Assembly: GCA_026018925.1 (NCBI GenBank)
Contig: JAKSZU010000016.1
Coordinates: forward strand, 27,618,877 to 27,682,876
Length of the DNA stretch: 64,000 bases
Direction of reading: 5' to 3'
Source of the DNA: Tupaia tana
Taxonomy: Eukaryota; Chordata; Mammalia; Scandentia; Tupaiidae
A program made the translations under genes and the position numbers. The notes under the pieces are model-generated. The model had not been told where the DNA came from, searched no databases, and worked only from the letters and a program-made list of their open reading frames with translations. Positions 1-10,303 of this stretch are shown here, piece by piece. Position 1 is the first letter of the stretch, and every line of letters begins with the position of its first letter.

Positions 1-99
1 ATCTGATCTTGACCCTCAAGAATGTAGTTCTCCAATACATTTTTATTTCTAAATGCACACACTTTGATTTTGAACTTGCTTATCTTTACAAAGTAATCC

Positions 100-235
100 T
101 CCTCATATTCCATGTTTTCTGAGTATTCACTGTGTATCAGGCATTGTCAGGTAAATAACAGTGAAGAAAATAGATTTGCTTTCTTCCTGAAGCTTATATT
201 CCAGTGTGGGACACAGACAATAAACAAAAATGTTA
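100..235 (-). repeat. L2 LINE 3' fragment
   Basis: Antisense L2-like text: a decayed version of the element's terminal 'body-size' motif (GTATTCACTGTGTATCAGGC), followed by the AGCTTATATTCCAGTGTGGG segment typical of L2 read in reverse. Ancient and noncoding. It runs directly into an antisense MIR-like segment. Confidence 0.6.
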
Positions 236-405
236 TGCACCACTTTACAAAGATCTTTCACTTTCAGATTGTGCATTCTCACCATCAGGTAGGTAGGGTT
301 TAACGCGTGCATCTGACAGATGAGGGAACAAACTTAGCCAACATCAGCCAGCCAGAAGTGACAGACCCAGGATTTGAGCCTAAGTCATCCAGTACCTCTG
401 TTTTG
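236..405 (-). repeat. MIR SINE fragment
   Basis: Antisense MIR core: GACAGATGAGGGAACAAAC matches the usual 'acagatgaggaaactgagg' core, followed by a decayed GGATTTGAGCC tRNA B-box side. It is old, with many substitutions. Confidence 0.65.
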
Positions 406-641
406 GCAATGGCAGGTTAAGTAATTCAGAGCAATCCTTCTATCAAAGACAACTTCAAAAGCTAGATGAAATATTTGTTTAATTTACTTAAAAGCTTCAA
501 AGCAATAATAAGGTAGTGAGAGGAACATCTGCCAAAATTGAGGACAGGACAAACCCAGAAGAGGTTAGCCCAGTCCATAAAGCTTTAATTCTAAGACATA
601 TGTAAATCTGGAAGATAACAGCTCTGAAAATGAGCTGTTCA

Positions 642-834
642 GGGCCAGCAAGTGATTAAGATGATTAAGGGTGCTGGACTCTCCACATGGCCAACCACAG
701 TTCGAGTCCCAGACTTGGTGACTTGCTTTCTCACCTTTCCTTCTTTCACTCTGTCTCACTCTGTCCCTCTTTGGTCAAATATAAGTAAATAAATAAATAA
801 ATAAAGTTAAATAAAATAAAATAATTCTTTAAAG
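642..834 (+). repeat. tRNA-derived SINE, type B1
   Basis: Head with GGACTCTCCACATGGCC and the intact B box GTTCGAGTCCC, then a CTTTCTCACC pyrimidine tract, then GGTCAAATATAAG and an (AAAT)n tail ending AATAATTCTTTAAA. It lacks the type A body, which defines the short form. The B1 tail TTAAATAAAATAATTC is shared with many copies below. Confidence 0.9.
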
Positions 835-1180
835 GAAAAATAAAAGAAAATGAACTTTTCTTTCAATAGCCTCACAAGAATAGGGGAACAAGATTCAAAG
901 TTAAGGATTCACATAAACCACTCTCCATTTTAAACCAGTCTTTAGGATTAAAGAGCGGAGGAATTACACACCTCTCAGTCTTACAGAAAAGTTTAGATCT
1001 TCTAGACAGTCCAAGGAGTCTGAAGCTCTGAACTTGACTAAGGCAGTTTTAGATGAGTAGTGCCCCTAATGCCTGGTAGACACAGTGAAGAACTCCTCTA
1101 GAAGAAGACCTCACTATTTTTCATATACGTGCATGTATATTCATATATGCAATGCCTGATATCATCGAATAGTATGGAGG
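835..1180. other. No recognisable element
   Basis: AT-rich sequence with no coding signal and no repeat I can name. Confidence 0.5.
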
Positions 1181-1692
1181 TACCAAAAAAATGATACATT
1201 ATGAACAAAAATTGCAGGAACAGCCAAGATCGGAAATAGGCTCACGATGACTTCAGAAATGAGAATTCTTAGATACAGTCTTTAAAACAATTCTGCTTAC
1301 CATATTCAGGAACATAAAAGCCACAGTTGACAATTCTGACAGGGAACTAGAAACTATAGAAAATTATATAAAAGATTTTTTTAAAAGCCAAATAGAAATT
1401 CTCAAGCTGAGAACACATATAATCACTGAAGTTAAAAATCCAATGACTAATTCAACAGCAGATGATCACAGCCAAAGTGAGATTTAGTGAACTGGAGGAT
1501 AGGATATTTATTTATTTATATATGGTCTAACATACATTTACTTGACATCTAGAAAAACAGGAAAGAGATACTGGAGCAAAGTCAATGTTTGAAGAAACAA
1601 AGAATTCTCTAAAACTAATGGCAGACATCAACTCACAGTTTCAAGGGCCCAGCAAATCTCAAGTAACATGAATTTTTAAAAATTCACACCTT
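1181..1692 (+). repeat. Old L1 (L1M-class) fragment
   Basis: Text such as GAACTAGAAACTATAGAAAA, AACAGCAGATGATCACAGCC, GTGAACTGGAGGATAGGA and ATGGCAGACATCAACTCACA follows the coiled-coil-like noncoding region of old mammalian L1 elements. A short AT-rich insertion sits near 1503-1540. There is no open frame. Confidence 0.6.
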
Positions 1693-1880
1693 GGGGCCAG
1701 CATGTGGTATGTGGCATGGTGGTTAAAGGCGCTGGACTCCCACATGGCCAACCACAGTTTCAGTCCCAGACCCAGTGACTTGCTTTCTCACTTCCCTTCT
1801 CTCTCTCTCACTCTGTCCCTCTCTGGTCAAATTAAAATAAACAAATAAAATAAATGAAGTAAAATAAAATAATTCTTTAA
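1693..1880 (+). repeat. tRNA-derived SINE, type B1
   Basis: Complete short SINE with GGCGCTGGACTCCCACATGG in the head and a GGTCAAATTAAAATAAAC tail. It is flanked by TSDs: AAATTCACACCT before and AAATTTACACCT after. It sits at the end of the L1 fragment. Confidence 0.9.
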
Positions 1881-1923
1881 AAAATTTACACCTAGATACA
1901 AGGGGTCTTCAAAAGTTCATAGA

Positions 1924-2186
1924 GGGGACCAGCAGTTAGCGTAATGGCTATGTCGCTGGACTCCCACGTAGTCGCCCGCGGTTCGAGTCCCGGACCCGGC
2001 GGCTTAAACTCATGCCGGGCGCGTGTGCGTGCGTGCCCAAGATCCCGAGAGGAGAATGGAGGAGAAGGGATTGCGGCGTGGCCATCCCCTCTGGGGGGTG
2101 ATTTCCTGCTTTCTATCTCTCTGTCTCTCTCTGTCTGTCTGGCGAGCGCACGCGCCCTATAGCAAAAACCTCTCCAAAAAAAAAAA
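1924..2186 (+). repeat. Young type A SINE inside the MITE
   Basis: Near-perfect copy. A box TTAGCGTAATGG, B box GGTTCGAGTCCC, a CpG-rich GCCGGGCGCGTGTGCG body, and tail GCCCTATAGCAAAAACCTC. TSD is AAAAGTTCATAGA on both sides. It belongs to the subtype with TTAAACTCATGCC after the head. Confidence 0.97.
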
Positions 2187-2243
2187 AAAAGTTCATAGAA
2201 AATGCATATTATGAAAAAAAATACAAATGGAGTTCAAAAAAAA

Positions 2244-2501
2244 TTTTTTTGGAGAAGTTTTTGCTATAGGGTGCGTGCACTCACCAGAAAGACAGAGAGA
2301 GACGGAGAGACAGAAAGCAAGAAATCACTACCCAGGGGGAATGGCCACACCACAATCCCTTCTCCTCCTTTCTCCTCTTGGGATCTTAGGCACGCACGCA
2401 CACATGCCTGGCGTGAGTTTAAGCCACCGGGTCCGGGACTTGAACCGTGGTCGAATACATGGGAGTCCAGCAACATAGCCATTACGCTAACTGCTGGTCC
2501 C
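2244..2501 (-). repeat. Type A SINE, inverted partner
   Basis: Reverse copy running from GCTATAGGGTGCG to AACTGCTGGTCCC. The TSD is about AGTTCAAAA. It lies only about 50 nt from the forward copy, so the pair forms a large inverted repeat. Confidence 0.95.
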
Positions 2502-2788
2502 AAGTTCAAAATTTTTTTACACCAAAATAAACTCATACTTTAGTTCCATTTTCCTACAAACTTTTGAAATCCCCTTGCACCAAAAAGAGAAATAGCAGAC
2601 AAACAAAAAAAAAACAGAGAGAAATCATGATCTTAGATCATATGAGGCCAAATCTGGCTTTCTTTTTACTTCCTGGAAGCCTATTTCCCCTCAAGACCTA
2701 AGCACAGTCTCTCTGTGTTTCTAGAATATTTCTGCATGGCACTGCTAGTTAGTAGTAATCAGAAGAAAGAAATTAAAGATGAAATTAT

Positions 2789-3029
2789 TGTTTTTTTGTT
2801 TGTTTTTGTTAGAGAATGTGTTTACATATCAGAGAGAAAAAGAGAGAGAGAAAGCACTCCCCAGTGGGACATGGTCATGCCACAATCCTTTTCTTCCATT
2901 TCTCCATTCCATCAGGAGTTGGGGCACACATGCATATGTACCTGACAGGTCCAAGGTTCAAACCATGATCAGTTATGTAGAATCCAGTTCCCAATGTAGT
3001 GCTTAACCACTGTGCTATGGGGCTGTGCC
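2789..3029 (-). repeat. Diverged type A SINE
   Basis: Recognised from CCACAATCCTTTTCTTCC, a GGGGCACACATGCATATG stretch, CAGGTCCAAGGTTCAAACC (antisense B box) and the terminal GGGGCTGTGCC. CpGs are gone, so it is older. Confidence 0.8.
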
Positions 3030-3204
3030 AAAGAGTGGATTTCTGAAGTCACATTAAAGAAGAAAAAAGAAAGTCAGCAAGAACAAGATGGAGATGAGTT
3101 AGGACAATGAAAGATTACACTTTTCTCTCATGACTAGGACCCTATATGATCAAATGATCCCATCTATGCTAAGATGAAATTAAATCCAAGACTTGGTGGG
3201 GATG

Positions 3205-3442
3205 ATTTTTATTATAGGTACATGTACCTGCCAAAGAGAGACAGAGAGAGAGCAAAAGTAGGAAATCACCCCTCGAGGGGATGGCCATACTGCAATTCCC
3301 TTCTCCTCCATTCTCCTCTCCAGATTTTAGGCATACATGCACACACATGGGTGTACTTTTCAAGCCTCTAGGTCTAGGACTCGAATGGTGGAGTTGGCCA
3401 TGTGGGATCCAGCACCTTAAGCACCACACCTCTTGCCAGCCT
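3205..3442 (-). repeat. Type A SINE
   Basis: Antisense order: ATTATAGGTACATGTACC tail, AGGAAATCACCCCTCGAGG, TTCTCCTCCATTCTCCTC body, TAGGTCTAGGACTCGAA B box, and CTCTTGCCAGCC end. Moderately diverged. Confidence 0.85.
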
Positions 3443-4039
3443 GGAACATTTAGTTTTTACAGCATTTTTTATGATGTTCCCCAACACCAAGGACTGTATT
3501 TTATTCATTGTATATAGGTAGCATATGAACAAAGATCTGGATTACAATAGGAATTCACACATTAAACTGTGAGTAAACTAATTAGAAGGCAAAACAAGGC
3601 AATTCTACTAAGCACACCAAGGAATACTGGCCACCAGGAAGGTTTCAGACAGACAGACTGACAGTATAACTCCCTGAGGAAAAGAAAAACTCTTTCTCTT
3701 GTTCCTTTAATCTTTTCTCATTACATATTATCTATTGAAGTTTCAAGAACTATTTATTTTTTAATTTAGGGTGAAAACTGACTTATATGAAATTGCTGTT
3801 TATTGAGTTTCTTCAGAAAGTGCAGCTCTGTACTTGGTACCAAGCACCAGCAGTACTACAGGACACAGAAAAGATGGCTTTGACTATCACCCTATTCTGC
3901 ATCAAAACAGCCTGCCTTACACCTGTCTCCAACTAACTACGGAGATCCTGCCATCAGGGATACCCCACTACTCTGCTCAGGAAGTGGGTAAGACATGGTT
4001 AAACAGCCCTAGGCTACATGTGAGGCTATGCAGCACTAG
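3443..4039. other. No recognisable element
   Basis: No repeat or coding signal that I can name. An open stretch of about 97 codons starting at 3834 has no recognisable motif. Confidence 0.5.
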
Positions 4040-4135
4040 AGTAAGTGGTTCAGTTCTGTCATCCCTGCCTGTGCACTGTGGCAAGTCACTCACTCCCCTG
4101 GGGCCCAGGGCCTCAGCTCTAGGATAAAAAGGTTA
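4040..4135 (+). repeat. MIR-like fragment
   Basis: GTGGCAAGTCACTCACTCCC and CCTCAGCTCTAGGATAAAA resemble the MIR core 'gggcaagtcacttaacc ... cctcagtttcctcatctgtaaaa'. Confidence 0.55.
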
Positions 4136-4376
4136 GAACAGGGCAAACCATGGGAGAATGGAGGATTGAGTGGGGATCAAAATATTCTGTCAGAATTTCT
4201 GAGTAGGGGTGAGCCACGTAGTTTAAAATAAAACTCCGAGGTGATTCCAACAGTCCTTTCCCAGAGGAAGTCCATGCACAGGGGGATGGTGCCCTCGAAG
4301 GATCCACATTTTTTCCCTACACTTTGGACTTGCTTCTCCCCACTCCTGTTTATGCCCCTGTTAGAAGCAGAAGTAA

Positions 4377-4613
4377 GGGCCAGTTGGTGGTTAAGGCGCT
4401 GGATCCCACATGGCTGACTGCAGGGTTTGAGTTCCAAACGCAGTGGCTTGAAAAAACACTCTGGGCACATAGGCCTGTGTGCCCAAAATCCCAAAAGGAG
4501 AACAAAGAAGGGATTATGGCATAGCTATCCCCTCAGGAAGTGATTTCTCACTTTCCCTCTCTCTTTCTTTTTCTGTCTCTCCCCAGCAAACACACACCCT
4601 ATGGCAAAAATCT
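4377..4613 (+). repeat. Type A SINE
   Basis: Head GTTGGTGGTTAAGGCGCTGG, GGGCACATAGGCC body start, TCCCCTCAGGAAGTGATTTC and tail CACCCTATGGCAAAAATC. Moderately diverged. Confidence 0.9.
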
Positions 4614-4647
4614 AAAAAATGATAAATAAATAAAACCAGAAATGTTT

Positions 4648-4830
4648 GGGCTGACAGGTGGCATGGTGGTTAAAGGGCGCTGGATTCCTACATAACCATG
4701 GTTCAAGTCCCGGATCTGGCAGTTTGCTTTCTCACTTTCCCTTTCTCTTTCTGTCTCTCTCTGGTCAAATAAAATAATAATAATAATAATAACAAATGGA
4801 ATTAAATAAATAAGTAATTCTTAAAAAAAT
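4648..4830 (+). repeat. tRNA-derived SINE, type B1
   Basis: Full short form with GGTTCAAGTCCCGG, a pyrimidine tract, GGTCAAATAAAATAATAA and AGTAATTCTTAAAA. TSD is AAAACCAGAAATGTTT on the left and AAAACCAGAAATTTT on the right. Confidence 0.93.
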
Positions 4831-4847
4831 AAAAACCAGAAATTTTA

Positions 4848-6687
4848 AAAAAGAAGGAGGAAGAAAATAAGTGGAGTTCACACAACAGGTCCCCTAGGCT
4901 CTGGCCCAATGCTCAACACATTTCATCACCGCAAAAGATACTGGAATTTAAAAGCCAAGCAGCAGGCCCTAAATCACTCTGTGGCAAAGCAGCTCCCACA
5001 ACAAGCTCATTTGCAATCAAAGTGCAACCACTCAAAGCAGCTTTAGGGCCAGTCCTGAGCTGACAGCAAAAGGACATCAGCTGGCTTTCACTTGCAATCC
5101 CTCATCTCCTCAGGCCTGATCTTTCTCACCTGGAGCCCCTATAGCCACCTTCTACCTTGAAGCCACTCCTGATTCCATCTGGGGTCCCCTGTCACTCCAG
5201 GAGCTTTAGAAGAGCACACATGTTCTGTCCCTGACTGGCACCCAGAAGTAATTACTTTAACTTGGGGGGCTTTTTGTCATTTCTAAAGAGTGTTCACATG
5301 TGGAAAGCCTGGAGTTATGAAATGTTGGGCTGAAAAACCTCAGGAATATTTAGGATTATAGAGCAGCAAATTGTTGTTTAAGTGGTTATATAAATCTCCC
5401 TTGAATTCACTGGCTGCTGCCTACGGAGGAGTACAAAACAGTCACTAACCCACCTACAAGCCTAATTAGTGCCCAGGAAGAATAACAGCCACCTCACATT
5501 GTCTTCAAATGATCACATGACCCTGCTGCTACTGCTACCTCACTGTCCACAGAACATGTGCTTCATCGGCTTTGCTAATCGTGGGGAAGATCTTACACCA
5601 CTCTCCATCAAAGCTCTGTCGTTGTGACCAGTGGCAGACATTTAGAGAATGTCTGGTTATTGGCTGCACCCATGAAAAAGATAAAAGTTCACTGGTGTAG
5701 ACTGATTCAAACCAGTTCTTAGGCAGGCAGAGGATGCCATGGAGCCATCCCTAGCATTTAGCAATTCTCTAATTCCTCCAGACTTACATAATCAGAAATC
5801 ACAGACTGAGTCCACGTTTCAATCTAGCCTGTAAATGTAAATGCTACTTGTTTAGCCAAAGAAGCTTTTTTGCTTATTTTTAGTTGCCAACACTGAAAAT
5901 ACAGGCAATTTCATACAAAAATCTAGATTTCTGCTTCTCTGGAAAAATTGGGAGTTCTAGCAATGTTTCTGATTTGCTGTCATCACTTGTTGCTGAGACA
6001 TCCTACCTGTTTGGGCAGGGGACATCAGGCATCAGCCTTCTACTAGGGGCAGAGCCTGGTTTTATGGGCCTGGAGCTTATACAACTTGGAGTGATTTCTC
6101 TAAGAAAAATAAACGAAATTTTAAATACAAAATTGCTAGCGCCTCTTCCAGGGCCTGAACAAGTCAGGACCCAGGAAGCTTAAAAGTGATGCACTTCCAT
6201 GGTAAACCCAGTATTGGTCACACCCAGCCCAATTCCTGCATTTGCTACCTGCCTGGCAGTTTAGGCATCTAAGTGGGGACCTGGTGCCACCAGCTCCTAC
6301 CACCATTCCTAGTCCCTAGCCTTGATTTCCAGTGTAAACACAGCTGGGTCCCGATCCTGTAACACTCCCTTAAACTCTAGTAACTAAAACAATGAATGAT
6401 TTCATTTATTTAAGAGGCAGTAAAAGAAGTCATTATGTTCTACAACTCCTTCTCCTTTTCTAAGTTAAAAGGGTCAAAGAGTGCAAGCATCTGCCCAGAG
6501 TTCATATATCAAGCAATTCCTTACCAGCATGGAAACATATGAAAAGCAACAGAAGGAAAGAAGGATGATGTATGTCCGCTAAATCTACAGGCTATTTCTA
6601 TTCAGCCTAGGATGCTCATTTGACTCTCCAACAGGTCTAAGTGGTTTTGTTTTAGAAGGGAATAAAAGGGAGACATGCAAGGTTGGG
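4848..6687. other. Long stretch with no repeat recognised
   Basis: At 1.8 kb this is one of the longest repeat-free stretches in the window. There is no splice-bounded frame or codon pattern I can defend. An open frame of 99 codons at 5884-6183 has no recognisable motif. The segment could hold conserved noncoding DNA, but sequence alone does not show it. Confidence 0.5.
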
Positions 6688-6899
6688 GGGCAGCCAGAAG
6701 GTGGTTTGGAGGTGGTGGTGGGGGGAGTGGGCAGCCAGAAGGTGGCTTGGAGGTTAAACAGCTAAATCCTGCATGGCCAACTGCACAGCTCAAGTCACAA
6801 AAATCACAGCAGCATGTAAACGTGCATGCCCAAAATCCCAAGAAAAAAATAGAAGAGAAGTGACTGTGTCATGGCCATTCCCCATTGGGCGACTTCTCA

Positions 6900-6952
<53 letters not shown>

Positions 6953-7000
6953 GTGTGTGTGGGGGGGGCAAGTGTTTGCACCCTATAACACACACACACA
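6688..7000 (+). repeat. Type A SINE with internal tandem duplication
   Basis: The head is preceded by a local duplication: GGGCAGCCAGAAGGTGG occurs at 6688 and again at 6729, a 41-nt period. A long (CT)n tract of about 50 nt and a (CA)n tail extend it. The B box is decayed (GCTCAAGTCAC). Confidence 0.85.
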
Positions 7001-7054
7001 AAAGTTCTCCAAAGGTGTGGAGGACTGTATTACCTCTATTAGATTAGGAATAAA

Positions 7055-7458
7055 ATAATCTACAGCATTTATTGAGCACCTGCTGTGTACTAACATTACT
7101 TGTGTATACCAAGTATTACACACTGAATACCACAAAGTGGCTGCCCTGTGGGTACTTGCAATCCAGTTACAGAAAGACACCTACAAAGAAAATTATTTGA
7201 CAGAGAACTATATCAAAGGCTTATAGGAATTCAAAGACCTGACTAGGGAGATGTTCCAGAGACGTGTCTGGGCCGAGAGAAGGGCTGAGGAAATTCCAAA
7301 TGGGGGGAACAGCACATGTAAAGAGGAAGGAGACCTGGGTCAAGTGTTCTGGGCAACCAGAAGAAGGACTGCATGAGGAACAGAAGGCGGGGGGCAGGGG
7401 GAATAGGAGAAATAACAAGGGAGTAGGTCGGTTGGTTTTGAAGGAACTTGAATTCTAG
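7055..7458 (-). repeat. L2 LINE fragment
   Basis: Antisense L2, about 400 nt: TTATTGAGCACCTGCTGTGT at the start, then GGGGGAACAGCACATGTAAA and a decayed downstream L2 region. Ancient; no frame. Confidence 0.75.
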
Positions 7459-7565
7459 ATAAAAGGTTCTGGGCCATCTAATTCAGTGAGAGAAAACAAT
7501 AAGCATAATTAAAATGCATGTGGACAGTGCTCTTCAGTTTACTGAAAATAAACATTGCTTTTTTC

Positions 7566-7825
7566 TTTTTTTTTTTCCTTTTCTTTTTTCTTTTTTTTTG
7601 GAGAGGTTTTTCGCTATAGTGCGCATGTGCTCACCAAACAGAGAGAGAGACAGAGAGACAAAAAACGAGAAATCACCCCCCAGGGGGGATGGCCACACCA
7701 CAATCCCTTCTCCTCCATTCTCCTCTCGGGATCTTGGGCACGCACGCACACCGGGTCCGGGACGTGAACCGCAGTCGACTACGTGGGAGTCCAGCGACAT
7801 AGCCATTACACTAACTGCTGGTCCC
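7566..7825 (-). repeat. Young type A SINE
   Basis: Antisense copy with CGCTATAGTGCGCATGTGC and CCGGGTCCGGGACGTGAACC. About 20 nt of the body are missing near 7745. TSD TGCTTTT. The B box belongs to the GGTTCGCGTCC subtype (here CpG-decayed to GGTTCACGTCC). It interrupts the edge of an old L1. Confidence 0.93.
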
Positions 7826-8687
7826 TGCTTTTCTCATTTGATTCTTGTGCTCTGCATTATGCAATATAGGCTTATTATCTCACGACATACGTGTAGACCT
7901 TTTCCCTGTTTTACAGGTTTTCTATTGTTTTATAAATAATTCTACATGAAAATAAAGATCAAACCTTGAATAGAGAAAAGCCTAAAAACTCTCCTGTAAC
8001 CCAATCAACCAGAGATAACCAGTTACCATTTTGGTATATCTTAAAATGGCTAGTGTATCTATTTTCACTCTACACCATATCAAAAGACTTTCCTGATGTT
8101 GTTGAATATTCTTTGAGCATAAGATGTTCATTAGCGGCACATTATTCCATTTTCTTAATGTTTCACAATATTATTAATGATGGCTCTCTGTTGAACACTG
8201 AAGTTGCCTTCGATTTTTCATTATTATGAATAATTCTGCAATGAACATTACAATATATAAATTATTAGTCTGCATTGCTCTGATTACTTCATGATATGAA
8301 ATTACCAGAGCAAAGGGTATACATATTTTTAGAATTTAATATAGATTGACAAATGGTTTTCAAAAAAAGATTTTTATCAATTTACACATTTGTCAGGAGT
8401 ACATGAAAGGGCTTGTTTTCCTAGGGAGGAAAACAAGCTATAAGTATTCTTTTTTTAATTTGATAGTTTCATAAGTGAAAAATAGAACTGAATTTAAATA
8501 ATCATTTTTGTTACTTGTGAATTTCATTTTTAATTAATGTATATTTCTATGAGTTATATATGTATATTTGGTTATTTTTCTCTTGGTGCAAAGCATTTAT
8601 GATTTTACATTTTACTTTTTTGATTGGCATTTATTATAATGTGTGTTTTAATTGTGCTTATTATGTTTTGATCAAAAAGTGTTTCAC

Positions 8688-9230
8688 TGGGGGCCAGCAG
8701 ATGGCATAGTGGTTATGTCACTGGACTCCCACAGGGCCAACTCTGGTTTGAGTCCCAGACCTGGTAGCTTAAATATCATGCCAGGCATGTATGCATGCAT
8801 GCATGACCAAGATCAGGAAGAATGAAGGAGAAGGGATTGTGGCATGGCCATCTCCCCATGGGGTGATTTCTCACTTTCCCTCTCACTATCTTTTTTTTTT
8901 TTTTTTTGGAGAGGTTTATGCTATAGTCCATGTATGTTCGCCAGACAGACAGAGAGAGACAGAGAGACAGAAAGCGAGAAATCACCCCCTGGGGGGATGG
9001 CCATGCCGCAATCCCTTCTCCTCCATTCTCCTCCTGGGATGACAGGCATGCACGCACACACGCTGGGCGTGAGTTTTAAGCCACTGGGTCCGGGACTTGA
9101 ACAGTGATCAACTAGATGGGAGTCCAGCGACATAGCCATCACGCTAACTGCTGGTCCCCCCTCTCACTATCTTTGTCTCTCTCTCCAACAAGCAGACACA
9201 CCCTACAGCAAAAACCTGTTTTAAAAAAAT
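8688..9230 (+). repeat. Type A SINE (outer), split by another SINE
   Basis: Forward copy in two pieces, 8688-8893 and 9161-9230. It is flanked by decayed TSDs around AAAGTGTTTCAC and AAACTGTTTCAC. CpGs are largely lost, so it is clearly older than its guest. Confidence 0.95.
8894..9160 (-). repeat. Young type A SINE nested in a type A SINE
   Basis: Inverted guest with perfect TSDs CTCTCACTATCTTT at 8880 and 9161. It shows that type A kept inserting after older type A copies had already decayed. Confidence 0.97.
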
Positions 9231-9789
9231 AATAAAACTGTTTCACATTTTATGTAATTCAAACTACTAGTATGCCCCCTTTTAATTTCTTCCACTGATT
9301 TTTTTTTTTAAATTGCAACATCTACTTTGAGATCACTTATATTTTCTTGTGTTTTTTTATGGCTTCATTTTGACATTTTACTCTTAATCCATGTTGAATT
9401 CACTCTGACATGCCTTTCTCTCTGATGATGAAGATAAACATACTTTGAGACTTCTCTGAGATACTCCATTTTCCCATCATCCTTCATTAAATAATTCTTC
9501 CCTTTAGCAATGGTTTGTAAAGTTCCTTTTCATAAACTCATGTGTTCTAAGATCTGCTTCATGGCTATCTTTTCTGTTCTGGTCATCTGTGTTTTATTAC
9601 TTATGCCAATAGCACACTGTTTTTTTCTTCTTTTAGCATACTGCTTTAAGTACTATAATCTTAAAAATAAACATATAGAACTTTTAATTGTTTCACAGAT
9701 CTTCTATTGTTTTATAAATAATTCCAGATGAAAATAAAGACCATCCAGTTCACTCGTTCCTTTTCTCCTACCTATGTAAAAGACAAATT

Positions 9790-10025
9790 GGGACCAGCAG
9801 ATGGCACAATGGTTATGTTGCTGGACTCCCACATCAACTACTCTTTGAGTTCTGGACTCAGCAGCTTAAAACTCAAGCCAGGCATGTGTGTCTGCATGCC
9901 CAAGAGCCTGAGAGGACAATGGAGGAGAAGGGATTGCCCCTCAGGGGTGATTTCTCACTTTCTGTCTCCCTCTATCTTTCCGGTGAGTGCACGTGCCCTA
10001 TAGCAAAAATCTCTCTCTAAAAAAG
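9790..10025 (+). repeat. Type A SINE
   Basis: Head GGACCAGCAGATGGCACAAT and tail GTGCCCTATAGCAAAAATC. TSDs approximate AAAAGACAAATTG and AAAATGACAAATGG. There is a short deletion in the body next to GGGATTGCCCCTC. Confidence 0.93.
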
Positions 10026-10044
10026 AAAATGACAAATGGCCTTA

Positions 10045-10303
10045 GGACCAGCAGATGGCATAATGGTTACATCACTGGACTCCCACACAGTCAACTGAGG
10101 TTTGAGTCTCAGATCCAGTGGCTTAATACTCACGACAGGTGTGTGTGTATGTGCCAAAAATCTCAAGAGGAGAATGGAGGAGAAAGGATTGTGGTGTGGC
10201 CTTCTGCCCTGGAGGATGAGTCTTGCTTTCTGTCTCTCTGTCTCTCCAGTGAGTGCATGCACTCTATAGCAAAAATCTCTCTCAAAAAAAAAAAAAAAAA
10301 AAA
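10045..10303 (+). repeat. Type A SINE, tandem neighbour
   Basis: The second of two same-strand copies about 20 nt apart. TSD AAATGGCCTTA / AAATGGCCTAA. It inserted at the 3' flank of the previous copy. A-tail of about 20. Confidence 0.95.

Larger units (their letters stand above)
1899..2577. mobile_element. Hsmar2/MADE2-like mariner MITE, twice interrupted
   Basis: Terminal inverted repeats CAAGGGGTCTTCAAAAGTT (left) and its approximate reverse complement at the right end (CTTTTGAAATCCCCTTG), with MITE interior ATGCATATTATGAAAAA and TTACACCAAAATAAACT. This matches the nonautonomous derivative of the mammalian mariner Hsmar2. The left flank is TA; the right is CA, so the duplication is decayed. 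Two SINEs inserted later account for most of its length. It has no transposase frame. Confidence 0.75.
7826..9694 (-). repeat. Old L1 (L1M-class) 3' region, interrupted
   Basis: Antisense L1 text runs throughout: TTATTATGAATAATTCTGCA and AGAGCAAAGGGTATACAT near 8200-8320, then ATGGCTTCATTTTGACATTT, CTTAATCCATGTTGAATTCA and CCAATAGCACACTGTTTTT at 9360-9630. This order matches the 3' noncoding end of L1M elements in reverse. Two nested SINEs (8688-9230) split it. There is no ORF2 frame. Confidence 0.75.

Noticed and set aside
2202-2543. Open frame of 113 codons
   Set aside because: It is the translation of an antisense type A SINE and flanking MITE. The same peptide motifs recur at dozens of SINE copies.
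3834-4127. Possible exon or small gene (97 codons)
   Set aside because: No motif or supported splice sites, and the 3' part overlaps a MIR-like fragment.
7826-9694. Active L1 element
   Set aside because: Only an old 3' noncoding region; no ORF1 or ORF2 frame, and it is broken by SINEs.
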